Positions 18,446-26,935 of a DNA stretch of 64,000 bases are shown here, piece after piece. The notes beneath the pieces were generated by a model. The model was not told where the DNA came from, did not search any database, and was given only the letters and a program-made list of their open reading frames with translations. The position numbers and the translations under genes are program-made. This DNA comes from Ignisphaera sp. (GTDB taxonomy: Archaea; Thermoproteota; Thermoprotei_A; Sulfolobales; Ignisphaeraceae): positions 62,001-126,000 of the forward strand of contig JAWBKZ010000002.1 of NCBI GenBank assembly GCA_038831005.1, in the 5' to 3' direction. Each line of letters opens with the position of its first letter. Within the stretch, counting starts at the first letter, position 1.

Positions 18446-19795
18446 CTACTTACCGGCTATAGCTACATTTTTAGAGCATATAGCAGGTACCAGCATGTTT
18501 CCAACAAGCTCTATGTCTCTTGAAACTGCCACGAGGTCTCTATCGAGAAGGTTATGTATGTTTCCAGAGATTGTTACACCTTTAACTCCATGCAATGGTG
18601 TACCATTTTTGAAATATACTGCGTTCACTACTGTTGCACCTAGATTACCGTTTACAGAATTAGAGAGCCATTCACCTATTGTAGCATACACAACTATAGC
18701 TTCTTTGAGATCATTAACGATATTTTCTATTGATGAGGTACCTGGGAGGAGTATAATGTTTGTTGCATCTGGTATAGGTGGTGATGCTAGTCCATGTCTA
18801 ACAGCATTTCCTGTAGATTCCTGGTTATCTATGTAGGCTGTATAGGTGTCATATAGATACGTTAGTAACACACCTTTATCAATAACAGTTTTTCTCTTCA
18901 TTGTCACACCTTCATCGTCAAACGGTGCAGAACGTATCATATTTGGTGCAACACCATCATCTATAATAGTTATCTCTTCTGATAGAACTTGGCTAAACAA
19001 CTTCTTGGCTAGTGGTGATCTATTCTTCTGAACCTGATCTGCTCTTAAGGCTGGTACTATAAGTGTCCTAAGAATTGAAGCTAGCACCTGAGGCATAAAG
19101 ATAACGTTATAGCTACCCGTATCTATAGGTTTTGACCTAATGGTTGATACTGCTACTTCTACAGCATTCTTTATAAACTCATTCATATCGAATTCTCTTA
19201 ATGTTGGAGCTATATAGTAGCTATGGTAAGAACTCTCGTAACCGTTTTCTACAGCCTTCACATCTATTGCGAAATAAAACGATGTTTTATCATAAGATAA
19301 AGGTTTCTCATAACTATTACCTATCCATTTACGTATGTACGATAATTCAACCTCAGCTAAAGTTGTATATGCTCTTGCATCTACCTCTTTAGGTAACTCT
19401 ATAGCTCTCCTCAATAGCTCTATTGAGCTGGTTTCATCCATGTGTCTAACCCTTTCATCAACTATATCACATACTTGTGTATATCCATAGTCTCTCGTTA
19501 AAGAAACCCACTGAGGATCTTCAGGTACTATCTTTGCTATGGATATCGCTTTCTCGATTAAGTTATCTAGATCATTTTCAGTAGAGATAATAGCTCCTTG
19601 GACTGTAACCTTTTTGCCTATAGCTATCCTTACATCAGCTGTCAGAGTACTACCTCTCCGGATACCCTCAAAACCCTTCATTGTTGTTGAAAGAGCTGTA
19701 GAATACTCATCAACAACATATATCTCTACTTCAGATGCACCAAGTCCTTCTGCTCTTCTTATACCTTTCTCAATAATCCTCTCTACATCGATCAT
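18446..19795 (-). CDS. TldE/PmbA-family protein
   Basis: A 449-residue member of the TldD/PmbA family, the non-metal-binding partner (TldE) that forms a heterodimeric peptidase with TldD. The C-terminal beta-rich domain includes VYATIGEWLSNSVNGNLGAT and GVTISGNIHNLLDR. It lacks the HExxxH-type motif that TldD has. Its start overlaps the end of tldD by 4 bases, so the two are translationally coupled. The cellular substrate is unknown; bacterial homologues process peptides such as microcins. Confidence 0.9.
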   Translation of the reverse strand: MIDVERIIEKGIRRAEGLGASEVEIYVVDEYSTALSTTMKGFEGIRRGSTLTADVRIAIGKKVTVQGAIISTENDLDNLIEKAISIAKIVPEDPQWVSLTRDYGYTQVCDIVDERVRHMDETSSIELLRRAIELPKEVDARAYTTLAEVELSYIRKWIGNSYEKPLSYDKTSFYFAIDVKAVENGYESSYHSYYIAPTLREFDMNEFIKNAVEVAVSTIRSKPIDTGSYNVIFMPQVLASILRTLIVPALRADQVQKNRSPLAKKLFSQVLSEEITIIDDGVAPNMIRSAPFDDEGVTMKRKTVIDKGVLLTYLYDTYTAYIDNQESTGNAVRHGLASPPIPDATNIILLPGTSSIENIVNDLKEAIVVYATIGEWLSNSVNGNLGATVVNAVYFKNGTPLHGVKGVTISGNIHNLLDRDLVAVSRDIELVGNMLVPAICSKNVAIAGK

Positions 19796-21213
19796 CTTGC
19801 TCCCACCACCAGCTTCTTAACCCTTATATGTGGACCTCCAAAACCTACGTGAACTGATTGACCATTTTTACCACATCCACCAAATACCGAGGTCTCTATC
19901 TTTAGATCTTTACTCACTATCTCGACATCCTTAAGCACATCCAGAATATTTCCACTAACTATGGCATTTCTAACAAGTTCCGATACCTCACCGTTCCTGA
20001 TAGTATATGATGGTCCTACACCAAACGTAAATGTACCTACACTAGGATTAACCTGTCCTCCTCCAGCGCTTCTTCCTTTCAAATATATCCCGTATTTTAT
20101 ACCTTCGAAGAGCTCATCTATATCTGCATTACCAGGAAGCATGTACAAATTTGTTTGTCTAACTAGAGGGTAGTAGGATACATCTTGAGCTCTAGCATTG
20201 CCTGTAGTCGTATAGCCTAGCTTTTTAGCTGTTAAAATGCTATGGAGGTAATTGATAAGGATACCGTTCTTTACTATATATGTTTTTTCTTTAGCAAAAC
20301 CCTCATCATCGTATGGAACAGGATATCCTCCTGGAACAACACCTTCATCTACTATAGATACATTCTCGTTTGCTACTACCTCGCCTACCCTATCCTTAAG
20401 TACAGACATATTGGCGTAGACCACATCTCCTTCAGAAGCGTGTCCAAATGCTTCATGCAGGAGAAGCCCTATGAGATCGTTATCTATAACAACGGTATAT
20501 ACACCAGGTTTTACTGCAGGAGCTTGCGCTGTTTTTACTGCAAGATTGTTTATCTCGGTAATGAAGTTATACCAATCGTATTTCTCTATATATTCATATC
20601 CGCCTATGAATGTTTTTTGGTCGGAGACTCTTTCAACTGTATCGACATGTTTAGCTACAACAGTATGAGAAATACCTACAGCTACTACCTCTACATCAAC
20701 TTTAGCACCAAAACTAGATACAGTAATCCTTCTATCTCTTTCAAAACCATATCTCGTTATAGCAGAAACTATACCCTCTACACTCAGGGACTCCCTATTC
20801 AGTTTCTCTAAAAGAGATATCTTTTGTTCTATATCTGCATCCAACGGATTTATATTATATGGAACTCTATATACATCTTTCTTAGTAGTCATGCTCTTTA
20901 ATTCACAAGTTTCTAGCGATTCTCTATACAAATTCCTAGCAAAAGATACTGCCTCATCTACAACTCTCAGAATACTTTCTCTATCAAATCTCGTTGTGTA
21001 TCCATAGCCTATAGAACCTCCCATATATACAGCTATGCCTATACCGCTAACCCTAGAAAATGAACAAACCTTCAACTTTCCATTATCAAATACAACACCT
21101 TCAGTAACTTTCTCATGGATTCTAACAACAGCCTCTTGAACACCCCTACCAAGAACTTCATTAAGAATCTCTTCAGCTAATTCATACCCTATCTCATTCA
21201 CCAGTTTAACCAC
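19792..21213 (-). CDS. tldD: TldD-family metallopeptidase
   Basis: A 473-residue TldD-family protein. The metal-binding motif HEAFGH (in LLHEAFGHASEGDVVY, about residue 255) is intact. The C-terminal half shows GRSAGGGQVNPSVGTF and a conserved NGEVSELVRNAIVSGN segment. With the TldE partner encoded immediately downstream it should form an intracellular peptidase that degrades unfolded or unstructured peptides. The partnership is known for the family; the coupling of the two genes is visible here. Confidence 0.92.
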   Translation of the reverse strand: MVKLVNEIGYELAEEILNEVLGRGVQEAVVRIHEKVTEGVVFDNGKLKVCSFSRVSGIGIAVYMGGSIGYGYTTRFDRESILRVVDEAVSFARNLYRESLETCELKSMTTKKDVYRVPYNINPLDADIEQKISLLEKLNRESLSVEGIVSAITRYGFERDRRITVSSFGAKVDVEVVAVGISHTVVAKHVDTVERVSDQKTFIGGYEYIEKYDWYNFITEINNLAVKTAQAPAVKPGVYTVVIDNDLIGLLLHEAFGHASEGDVVYANMSVLKDRVGEVVANENVSIVDEGVVPGGYPVPYDDEGFAKEKTYIVKNGILINYLHSILTAKKLGYTTTGNARAQDVSYYPLVRQTNLYMLPGNADIDELFEGIKYGIYLKGRSAGGGQVNPSVGTFTFGVGPSYTIRNGEVSELVRNAIVSGNILDVLKDVEIVSKDLKIETSVFGGCGKNGQSVHVGFGGPHIRVKKLVVGAR

Positions 21214-21245
21214 CTACACTAACTAGATCTAGACCCTAAAGTTAA

Positions 21246-22049
21246 TCAATTTTCGATATTTTCTCTATACTTCTTTAACCTATCCAGATATTCTTCAATA
21301 GAATCTATAAGCGCCTTCATTAGCCTACTCTTTACTTCATACATATATATCTTCTCCACAAGACTTATGGTAGTTCCTCTAGGAGTTATAACAGAATCTC
21401 TAACTGAGCTAAGGTCTCTATATTCACAAAGTTTCCCAACGCCTTGAAAAACCGATAATGTGGCTCTCTTAGCGATACCATAGGGTACACCAGCCTTTAG
21501 TGCAGCTAGTATGAATGCATCAATAAGTTCAACAACTATTGCAGGCGTAGATGCAGAGACTATTGTAAGTAGATCTAATAATTCCTCGTTAACCCATACA
21601 GTATCACCAACAATTTTAAACAGTTTCTCGACAGTATCGTTTATTCTATCGCTAGGAGCTAAAGCTATGAAACCTTTATTGACTTCCACAGCTATATTAG
21701 GCATAGCTCTATAGACATTCACGTGTTTCAGATGTTTCTCTAAAACCTTAAGGGGGACGAAGGCAGCTACAGATACAACGATCTTGTTTTTGTCAACTGT
21801 TTGAGGAAATGTTTTGATAACGTTTACAACATCTTGTGGTTTAACAGCAATGATAATTACGGTAGAACTCATATATACATCTACAGCACTACTACATATG
21901 TTTACACCTAAGGTTCTCACACCTTCTAGAGCTTCTCTAGACAAATCATACACATTTACACTACCTGGATCTATACCGCCACGGATTATCCCTTTTATGA
22001 GAGCTGTACCAAGTCTTCCTATACCGATAATCCCTATGTTCATGTACAC
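21246..22049 (-). CDS. proC: Pyrroline-5-carboxylate reductase
   Basis: A 267-residue NAD(P)H-dependent enzyme for the last step of proline synthesis. The Rossmann loop is GIGRLGTALIKGI at the N-terminus, followed by IIAVKPQDVVNVI and VSVAAFVPLK. NVYRAMPNIAVEVNKG is the family signature around residue 115. A helical C-terminal dimerisation domain contains VSASTPAIVVELIDAF. It ends 32 bases before the start of tldD and may share its transcript. Confidence 0.9.
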   Translation of the reverse strand: MYMNIGIIGIGRLGTALIKGIIRGGIDPGSVNVYDLSREALEGVRTLGVNICSSAVDVYMSSTVIIIAVKPQDVVNVIKTFPQTVDKNKIVVSVAAFVPLKVLEKHLKHVNVYRAMPNIAVEVNKGFIALAPSDRINDTVEKLFKIVGDTVWVNEELLDLLTIVSASTPAIVVELIDAFILAALKAGVPYGIAKRATLSVFQGVGKLCEYRDLSSVRDSVITPRGTTISLVEKIYMYEVKSRLMKALIDSIEEYLDRLKKYRENIEN

Positions 22050-22165
22050 CCCTAGAAAGGTTTAAAGAATTAAACAGATTTATCTTTTTGTATGGTATAT
22101 ACTCTGCAAGATGATGTAAGCTAGATATGCTGAGTTAATGATGTACGGTTTCTGGGCTGAACTAA

Positions 22166-23113
22166 TCAATAATACCATGTATCGAAGTACATCGGTTCAT
22201 CTAGATACACATTCTCTAGATAAGCTCTACATACGCTCTTGAAGTAGCACATTTCACATAAAGGTTTAACTTTAATGCATATTGATCTACCTAGATTCCA
22301 TAGAATATCATCGAGATGGAATGGATCTACATTAGAGTATTCAGATAAGTATCTGTAGGCCTCTCTCACATTATACCTTATGACTATATCTTCCTCTCTC
22401 TCGATGGGTATCATGTTCTGTATCTTTTCGATGTATCTTTTCTCAAGATCTACTATACCTAATCTAATGGCTATCCGCGTTAAATGATTGTCTACAGCTA
22501 CCCTCTTATTACACACATCGACTATATTGAGGATACCTCTATAACTGAGGAATTTAGCTAAAAGCATCCCCTTCTTCTCGACAGGATCCTGATATGCTTT
22601 GAATATCTTGAGGAGCTCTAGAAATCCATCACCATCTTCTTTTCTTAACCGATTTTCAGAAACAATAAGCAGATTTACAGGATCTCCATCAAATAACTTC
22701 AACATCTTTAGACCTAGATCCTGTAAAAGCAGGGATCTCACATCTGGGTCGGGGGGAGTAGCACTTCCTATAGTTAGCCATGACACTATATCTCGAGGCT
22801 CTATCTTGACCAGATTTCTGGGATCAAAAAATTCAAGTTTTTCGTTATACATCTTCATTCCTAGTCTATAGAGGAGATCTGCTCCATGAAGCTCTTCACC
22901 ATATATAAAAGCTCTATATTGTTTACCAGGTCTACTAAGTCTATGATCCATAGCCACCATAACTATGAAATACATAAGCACTTTATCTAAAGACTCATTT
23001 TTGTTGGGATAGAATCTAGTGTCGTATAAATCCATAGGCTTTATATCTACAGATGTTAATGCTTTTGACACATTTCGAATTTTCTCTAAGTCTATAAGGG
23101 GCATCACAATCAC
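22166..23113 (-). CDS. HhH-type glycosylase-fold protein with a [4Fe-4S] motif
   Basis: A 315-residue protein. Its C-terminus carries four cysteines in the pattern C-x6-C-x2-C-x5-C (CIKVKPLCEMCYFKSVC), exactly the endonuclease III/MutY iron-sulfur loop. VDNHLTRIAIRLG resembles the VDTH region that holds the catalytic aspartate of HhH-GPD glycosylases. A canonical GVG hairpin is not visible. The preceding 200 residues recall the layout of queuosine-salvage (DUF2419) proteins, a glycosylase-related family. DNA repair or nucleoside hydrolysis are both possible. The start may be GTG at 23113 or ATG at 23104. Confidence 0.6.
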   Translation of the reverse strand: MIVMPLIDLEKIRNVSKALTSVDIKPMDLYDTRFYPNKNESLDKVLMYFIVMVAMDHRLSRPGKQYRAFIYGEELHGADLLYRLGMKMYNEKLEFFDPRNLVKIEPRDIVSWLTIGSATPPDPDVRSLLLQDLGLKMLKLFDGDPVNLLIVSENRLRKEDGDGFLELLKIFKAYQDPVEKKGMLLAKFLSYRGILNIVDVCNKRVAVDNHLTRIAIRLGIVDLEKRYIEKIQNMIPIEREEDIVIRYNVREAYRYLSEYSNVDPFHLDDILWNLGRSICIKVKPLCEMCYFKSVCRAYLENVYLDEPMYFDTWYY

Positions 23114-23300
23114 ATCTCAGTAACCATAACACATTCTGACTGCTCTATAAACCTGGCTATAAATGATAAACGAAATGTTACCTATATTGCATTCTAGTCA
23201 GAATCTCTATGTTACCATAGTTAAGTTTCAGTAATCCTACTGGTTGTACTGCGAAAATTGCGTGGAGTGAAGCTTTTGCAGTCTAAGACTTTCCTTCCTA

Positions 23301-23362
23301 GCAGTAGCAGAAAAGCTTATATATACACCACATTGTGGAGCTGAAGAACTGCTTGCTACTGC
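23301..23362 (+). promoter_or_regulatory. Archaellum operon promoter with nested inverted repeats
   Basis: A TATA box (CTTATATATAC, 23316-23326) with AAAAG just upstream is followed at once by a perfect 11-base palindrome, CCACATTGTGG (23328-23338). Around both lies a second inverted repeat: GCAGTAGCA at 23301-23309 and TGCTACTGC at 23354-23362. Transcription should start near 23345. The arrangement resembles an operator; the wHTH protein encoded second in the operon is an obvious candidate binder, by inference. Confidence 0.6.
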
Positions 23363-23386
23363 CTGTATACTATAATTGGTGGAAGT

Positions 23387-23680
23387 GTGGAGCTAATACT
23401 ACAAGAATCTACATGTAGATCCACGAGAGATCTCAGTAATGGGATCAAGGAACGTACTAGAGATAGCGAAGCTATTGATGTTGTAGCTCTGTGTATTAAT
23501 AGTTCTCTATATGAGATTAGAATAAGGTTTTTTGGCTTAATTTACATAGACGAGATATTGAATGTACATAGATCTATTGTTGAATTTGCTAAAAAGAATG
23601 GCTATAGGATACATAGTTCTAGAATAGAATCTCCATCGATGTTGGAACTCGTGTATAGCTTAAAGGGTGATTCACCATGA
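23387..23680 (+). CDS. Unknown small protein, first gene of the archaellum operon
   Basis: A 97-residue protein starting at GTG 23387, with GGTGG at 23378-23382 as a ribosome binding site. It shows two beta-strand-rich segments (VVALCINSSLYEIRIRFFG) and a basic middle, and no membrane helix. Its stop overlaps the start of the regulator gene by 4 bases, so it is coupled to it. I do not recognise the family. The position suggests a role in archaellum regulation. Confidence 0.65.
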   Translation: MELILQESTCRSTRDLSNGIKERTRDSEAIDVVALCINSSLYEIRIRFFGLIYIDEILNVHRSIVEFAKKNGYRIHSSRIESPSMLELVYSLKGDSP

Positions 23681-24636
23681 GCCTAGATAATGAGTTGCAT
23701 TACACGATTCAGCAAACAATAGATATAGAAGATTTACTGAACACGAGAATAAACATGTTGAGGGAACTCGATGCTGTAATAGATTTTGCTCGTGGTGGAT
23801 TACAGCTAAATATAATAATGGAACTAGGCAGAAATGATGATGGTTACACGGTCAAGGATATTGCGAGAATCCTTAATGAGAGACCTAAAGCAGTTCTAGA
23901 CGCTATGAGGAAGCTTGTGGTTAAAGGTCTTGTGGTTAAAGATGACAAGAATGGATATGACTTGTATAGATTATCGGAGAAAGGTATGGAATTCTATGGA
24001 AGGCTTGCCAAAATGCTGGGATTTATTGAATACTATAAAGGAGAACGAGTAAGTAAGGCTCAGATAAAGGCTATGGTTCTAGACATAGCATCAGATTTAG
24101 TTAAGTACCACCACATAGCGGATGTTGTAATAACTATAGCTACAAGTAAGAACCAAGAAGCATCTATAAGGACTATTGCTGAAGGAATGAAACTTAGTGT
24201 TGATAGAGCAAAAACATATCTAGAAATGTATTCAGAAAGCAGAAGTCCCCTCCGTTTATTTAAGAAAGTAGAGAAGAAGAGATCGAAGGTTATAGAGACT
24301 TTCGTGGAGATCATGAATCCCTTGCTAAACAAAATCGGTATAAAGATTCTGAACAATAATCATACATATAGATTAACAAAAGAGGGATTAATGGTATTCT
24401 ATAGACATCCATACTACGTCAAGTTCAAAAACAATCTCTTAACACAAATAGGTTCAACAATATTTGGAACACTACATCCGAGAGTTGTCATAAAGAGAGC
24501 AACATTAATGGTCATGATAGTCACCGCTTTAGCGCTACTTCTTTCACTTGCATTACCAAGTATTACACCCTTTGTTCTAGGAGCATGCATAATAATTTCA
24601 ACAACAATACTGACGATAGCAAGCATTACCGTCTAG
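23677..24636 (+). CDS. Membrane-anchored winged-helix regulator (ArnR-like)
   Basis: A 319-residue protein with an N-terminal wHTH (about residues 45-110: YTVKDIARILNERPKAVLDA, then a wing with KNGYDLYRLSEKG). The helical middle contains a second HTH-like stretch (ASIRTIAEGMKLSVDRAKTY). Two closely spaced membrane helices lie at the C-terminus (about 270-318). This layout matches Sulfolobus ArnR/ArnR1, membrane-bound activators of archaellum genes. Here the gene is inside the operon rather than separate. DNA binding to the operon promoter is inference. Confidence 0.75.
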   Translation: MSLDNELHYTIQQTIDIEDLLNTRINMLRELDAVIDFARGGLQLNIIMELGRNDDGYTVKDIARILNERPKAVLDAMRKLVVKGLVVKDDKNGYDLYRLSEKGMEFYGRLAKMLGFIEYYKGERVSKAQIKAMVLDIASDLVKYHHIADVVITIATSKNQEASIRTIAEGMKLSVDRAKTYLEMYSESRSPLRLFKKVEKKRSKVIETFVEIMNPLLNKIGIKILNNNHTYRLTKEGLMVFYRHPYYVKFKNNLLTQIGSTIFGTLHPRVVIKRATLMVMIVTALALLLSLALPSITPFVLGACIIISTTILTIASITV

Positions 24637-24684
24637 ATAGAATCTCGATACAGAGTTGCCAAATATTGTTAATGGGGTAACATT

Positions 24685-24924
24685 ATGGCTATATCAGCTA
24701 AATTAGAAAGCGACAACAGAAGTTATTCTACTCTACAACTTATCTTAGTGCTTATTGAAGGATTTACGCTAGCCCTGGTAGGGGGCATATTATCTTTTCT
24801 TAGTTTATCTCTTCCAGATCTCTACACATTTATTGTGTTTATCTTATTAGCGTTTTTTATGTTCTTTATAGGATTTCACATCATCTTTGTAACCCTCGTA
24901 GCAATTATACGAAGAGTGAGGTGA
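24685..24924 (+). CDS. Small two-TM protein of the archaellum operon
   Basis: A 79-residue protein with two hydrophobic helices (about 20-43 and 50-72) separated by a short LPDLYT loop and ending in a basic IIRRVR tail. It lies between the regulator and the ArlD/E-like gene. Its terminal codons contain GAGGTGA (24919-24925), a strong ribosome binding site for the next frame. No family was recognised. A membrane adaptor for the archaellum or the regulator is possible. Confidence 0.65.
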   Translation: MAISAKLESDNRSYSTLQLILVLIEGFTLALVGGILSFLSLSLPDLYTFIVFILLAFFMFFIGFHIIFVTLVAIIRRVR

Positions 24925-24967
24925 GATTCTGACTATCGAACTATTAGATCAAGAGAATGATGCTAAG

Positions 24968-25912
24968 GTGTCTAGAGACAATTCAGTTAATAGAAAATGG
25001 ATCTGCGAATGTCCCATATGCAGGGTATTTGTTTATCCTATCCTCAAATTAAAGGAAATGAGCTCTAAAGAAGAGGTCAAGTCTGAAGAGATAGAAGAGC
25101 CTAGCTCACCGAAACCAGTATCATTAGAGATAGAGACAGAAAAAATCTCACCTTCTATACCTTCAATTAATTTAGAGAAACTGAGCGAAAGTATAATATC
25201 TCAACTATCTTCTACTATAGAAAGTAAGTTGGGAAATATTAACCAACGTATAGATATGATAGAAAACGAGGTAAAGAATGTACAAGAGAATTTCGCAAAA
25301 AGCCTAGATGATGTAAGAAATGCTTTAGTAGATGTAAGAGCAGCACTTGCTGAATTCATGAATCCATTCAATGTGTTAAAATCCTCCACCACTATTCAAA
25401 ATAAGACCGATAGATCAGAGATTAAAAAAGAATTTCTATCACTTTTTGAGAAGCTACTCTATCGAGGAGGAAATAGTATAGCAACAGATGCTGGTGAACA
25501 AGCTAAGGGGTCAACAGCTGTATCTAAGGATATAGATATAACGAATATAGCTGAAGCTGTACCTAGTCTAGGTATAGAATTCAGTAAAGGTGTTAAGAGG
25601 CTGGGTCTCGGGGGAATCATAAAGCTTATGAAATGGATAGATGATATGATTGACAGAGTTCCTAGAGATGTTATTGAGGAGTTGTCGAAATTTATAGCCA
25701 ATATAGGTATAATTACTGAAGAAGAGAAGAACGTACTCATAGCTATAATAGATTTTGTGTACAATGCTAGAAAGATCGGTGTAAAGGTCAATGAACAGAT
25801 AGTGTACATATACACATTAGCCAAAATCTTTGGTATAAATGATAGTGAAGCAGATGCAGAGATCCTCAAGATGGCTATGAATAACGATAAAATGGGTGGT
25901 CCATTAACGTAG
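24968..25912 (+). CDS. ArlD/E-like archaellum accessory protein in the ArlX position
   Basis: A 314-residue protein. An N-terminal Cys cluster (CECPIC) is followed by a Pro/Glu/Ser-rich linker and a coiled coil (about 70-140). The C-terminal helical domain (LMKWIDDMIDRVPRDVIEEL and IITEEEKNVLIAI) resembles the ArlD/ArlE domain that links the motor to the chemotaxis and switch machinery in euryarchaea. Crenarchaea usually carry ArlX here. The assigned GTG start has no good ribosome site, whereas GAGGTGA at 24919-24925 lies just before in-frame CTG 24929. A longer form from a non-standard start is therefore possible. Confidence 0.65.
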   Translation: MSRDNSVNRKWICECPICRVFVYPILKLKEMSSKEEVKSEEIEEPSSPKPVSLEIETEKISPSIPSINLEKLSESIISQLSSTIESKLGNINQRIDMIENEVKNVQENFAKSLDDVRNALVDVRAALAEFMNPFNVLKSSTTIQNKTDRSEIKKEFLSLFEKLLYRGGNSIATDAGEQAKGSTAVSKDIDITNIAEAVPSLGIEFSKGVKRLGLGGIIKLMKWIDDMIDRVPRDVIEELSKFIANIGIITEEEKNVLIAIIDFVYNARKIGVKVNEQIVYIYTLAKIFGINDSEADAEILKMAMNNDKMGGPLT

Positions 25913-25920
25913 GTGGTTCT

Positions 25921-26412
25921 ATGGTTTCTGAAACCATAAGCGTCTCTATAATAGTTGTAGCAGGTATAATAATAGCATCAGCTATAGCAACAACACTCTT
26001 GGTGCAGATGAACACCATAGATAGTGTTGTGAAACTTTCCCTAAGGAATACTAGAGAACGATTAGAGACATCGATAAAGATAGTTAGTGTTGCATTAAAC
26101 GTAAGTAGAAACGATAGCGGTAGATACTTTATTCTATATATGAAGAATATAGGTAATAGAGATATATCTCTAAATAATGTCAACTTAATTGACATCTATA
26201 TAGATGATGGATCTACACAGAGACTATATAGATACAATAGAACTTGTGATATTGGTTGTTGGAACTATACGGAGGTTATTGTAGATGGTATTTGGAGTAA
26301 AGGGGAAACACTCATCATTAAGCTCTACAATGGGACTCAGTACAAGGTGCCATTGAATGTAAAGGTAGTTCTACCTAACAGTATTGGTGATGAGTATGTT
26401 TACTCAGGCTAA
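25921..26412 (+). CDS. arlG: Archaellum stator protein ArlG
   Basis: A 163-residue protein with an N-terminal membrane helix (SVSIIVVAGIIIASAIATTLL, about residues 7-27). A soluble beta-rich domain on the outer face follows (YFILYMKNIGNRDISLNNV and later strands). This is the ArlG/FlaG arrangement, a pseudoperiplasmic stator filament capped by ArlF. GGTGG at 25913-25917 precedes the ATG. The 3' end overlaps arlF. Confidence 0.82.
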   Translation: MVSETISVSIIVVAGIIIASAIATTLLVQMNTIDSVVKLSLRNTRERLETSIKIVSVALNVSRNDSGRYFILYMKNIGNRDISLNNVNLIDIYIDDGSTQRLYRYNRTCDIGCWNYTEVIVDGIWSKGETLIIKLYNGTQYKVPLNVKVVLPNSIGDEYVYSG

Positions 26413-26935
26413 AGATCTCACTAAAGGTGTTGTTGATGCAATTTCAGCTACCGTAGTAGGGTTTACAATACTAATTCTAACATTGTTTAGTGTGTACACA
26501 GTACTGATGACGGTATCCTCTCTACACCGAGATGTAGCTAGAGAACAGCATAAAATAGAGATAAGAATAACAAGTGCTAAAGCATATGCGAATGGCACAG
26601 TATACATAAACATAACGAACTATGGTCCTATAGCGCTAGAGGATGTGAGGAAGATAGAAATTATAGCTACAGTTACTGCGAATGATCTACATGCATCATA
26701 CTTGGCGGTATACGGTAGTACTTTGTATACGGGTTACTGGAGCATATGCGGTAGATATGTTGGGAATATCCGATATGATGTAGTTAATAATTATGCTCTA
26801 AGACCTGGCGAATCTTTGTGCATCAAGGCAGTATATCCTCTTCTACCTTTAGATGCATATGTTTCTTTAGTTGTCTATACATCTAGAGGAGAGAAAGCAG
26901 AGTTCGTAGTTATCGTTGGTGATGAATATGGTTAG
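26396..26935 (+). CDS. arlF: Archaellum stator protein ArlF
   Basis: An N-terminal membrane helix (about residues 14-40) leads into a beta-sandwich with IEIRITSAKAYANGTVYINI and a Cys pair further on. This is the ArlF/FlaF domain that binds the S-layer and anchors the motor. The frame could begin at TTG 26384, GTG 26387, ATG 26390 or ATG 26396. GGTGATGAG upstream makes the last most likely. It overlaps arlG by 17 bases and arlH by 8. Confidence 0.83.
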   Translation: MFTQAKDLTKGVVDAISATVVGFTILILTLFSVYTVLMTVSSLHRDVAREQHKIEIRITSAKAYANGTVYINITNYGPIALEDVRKIEIIATVTANDLHASYLAVYGSTLYTGYWSICGRYVGNIRYDVVNNYALRPGESLCIKAVYPLLPLDAYVSLVVYTSRGEKAEFVVIVGDEYG

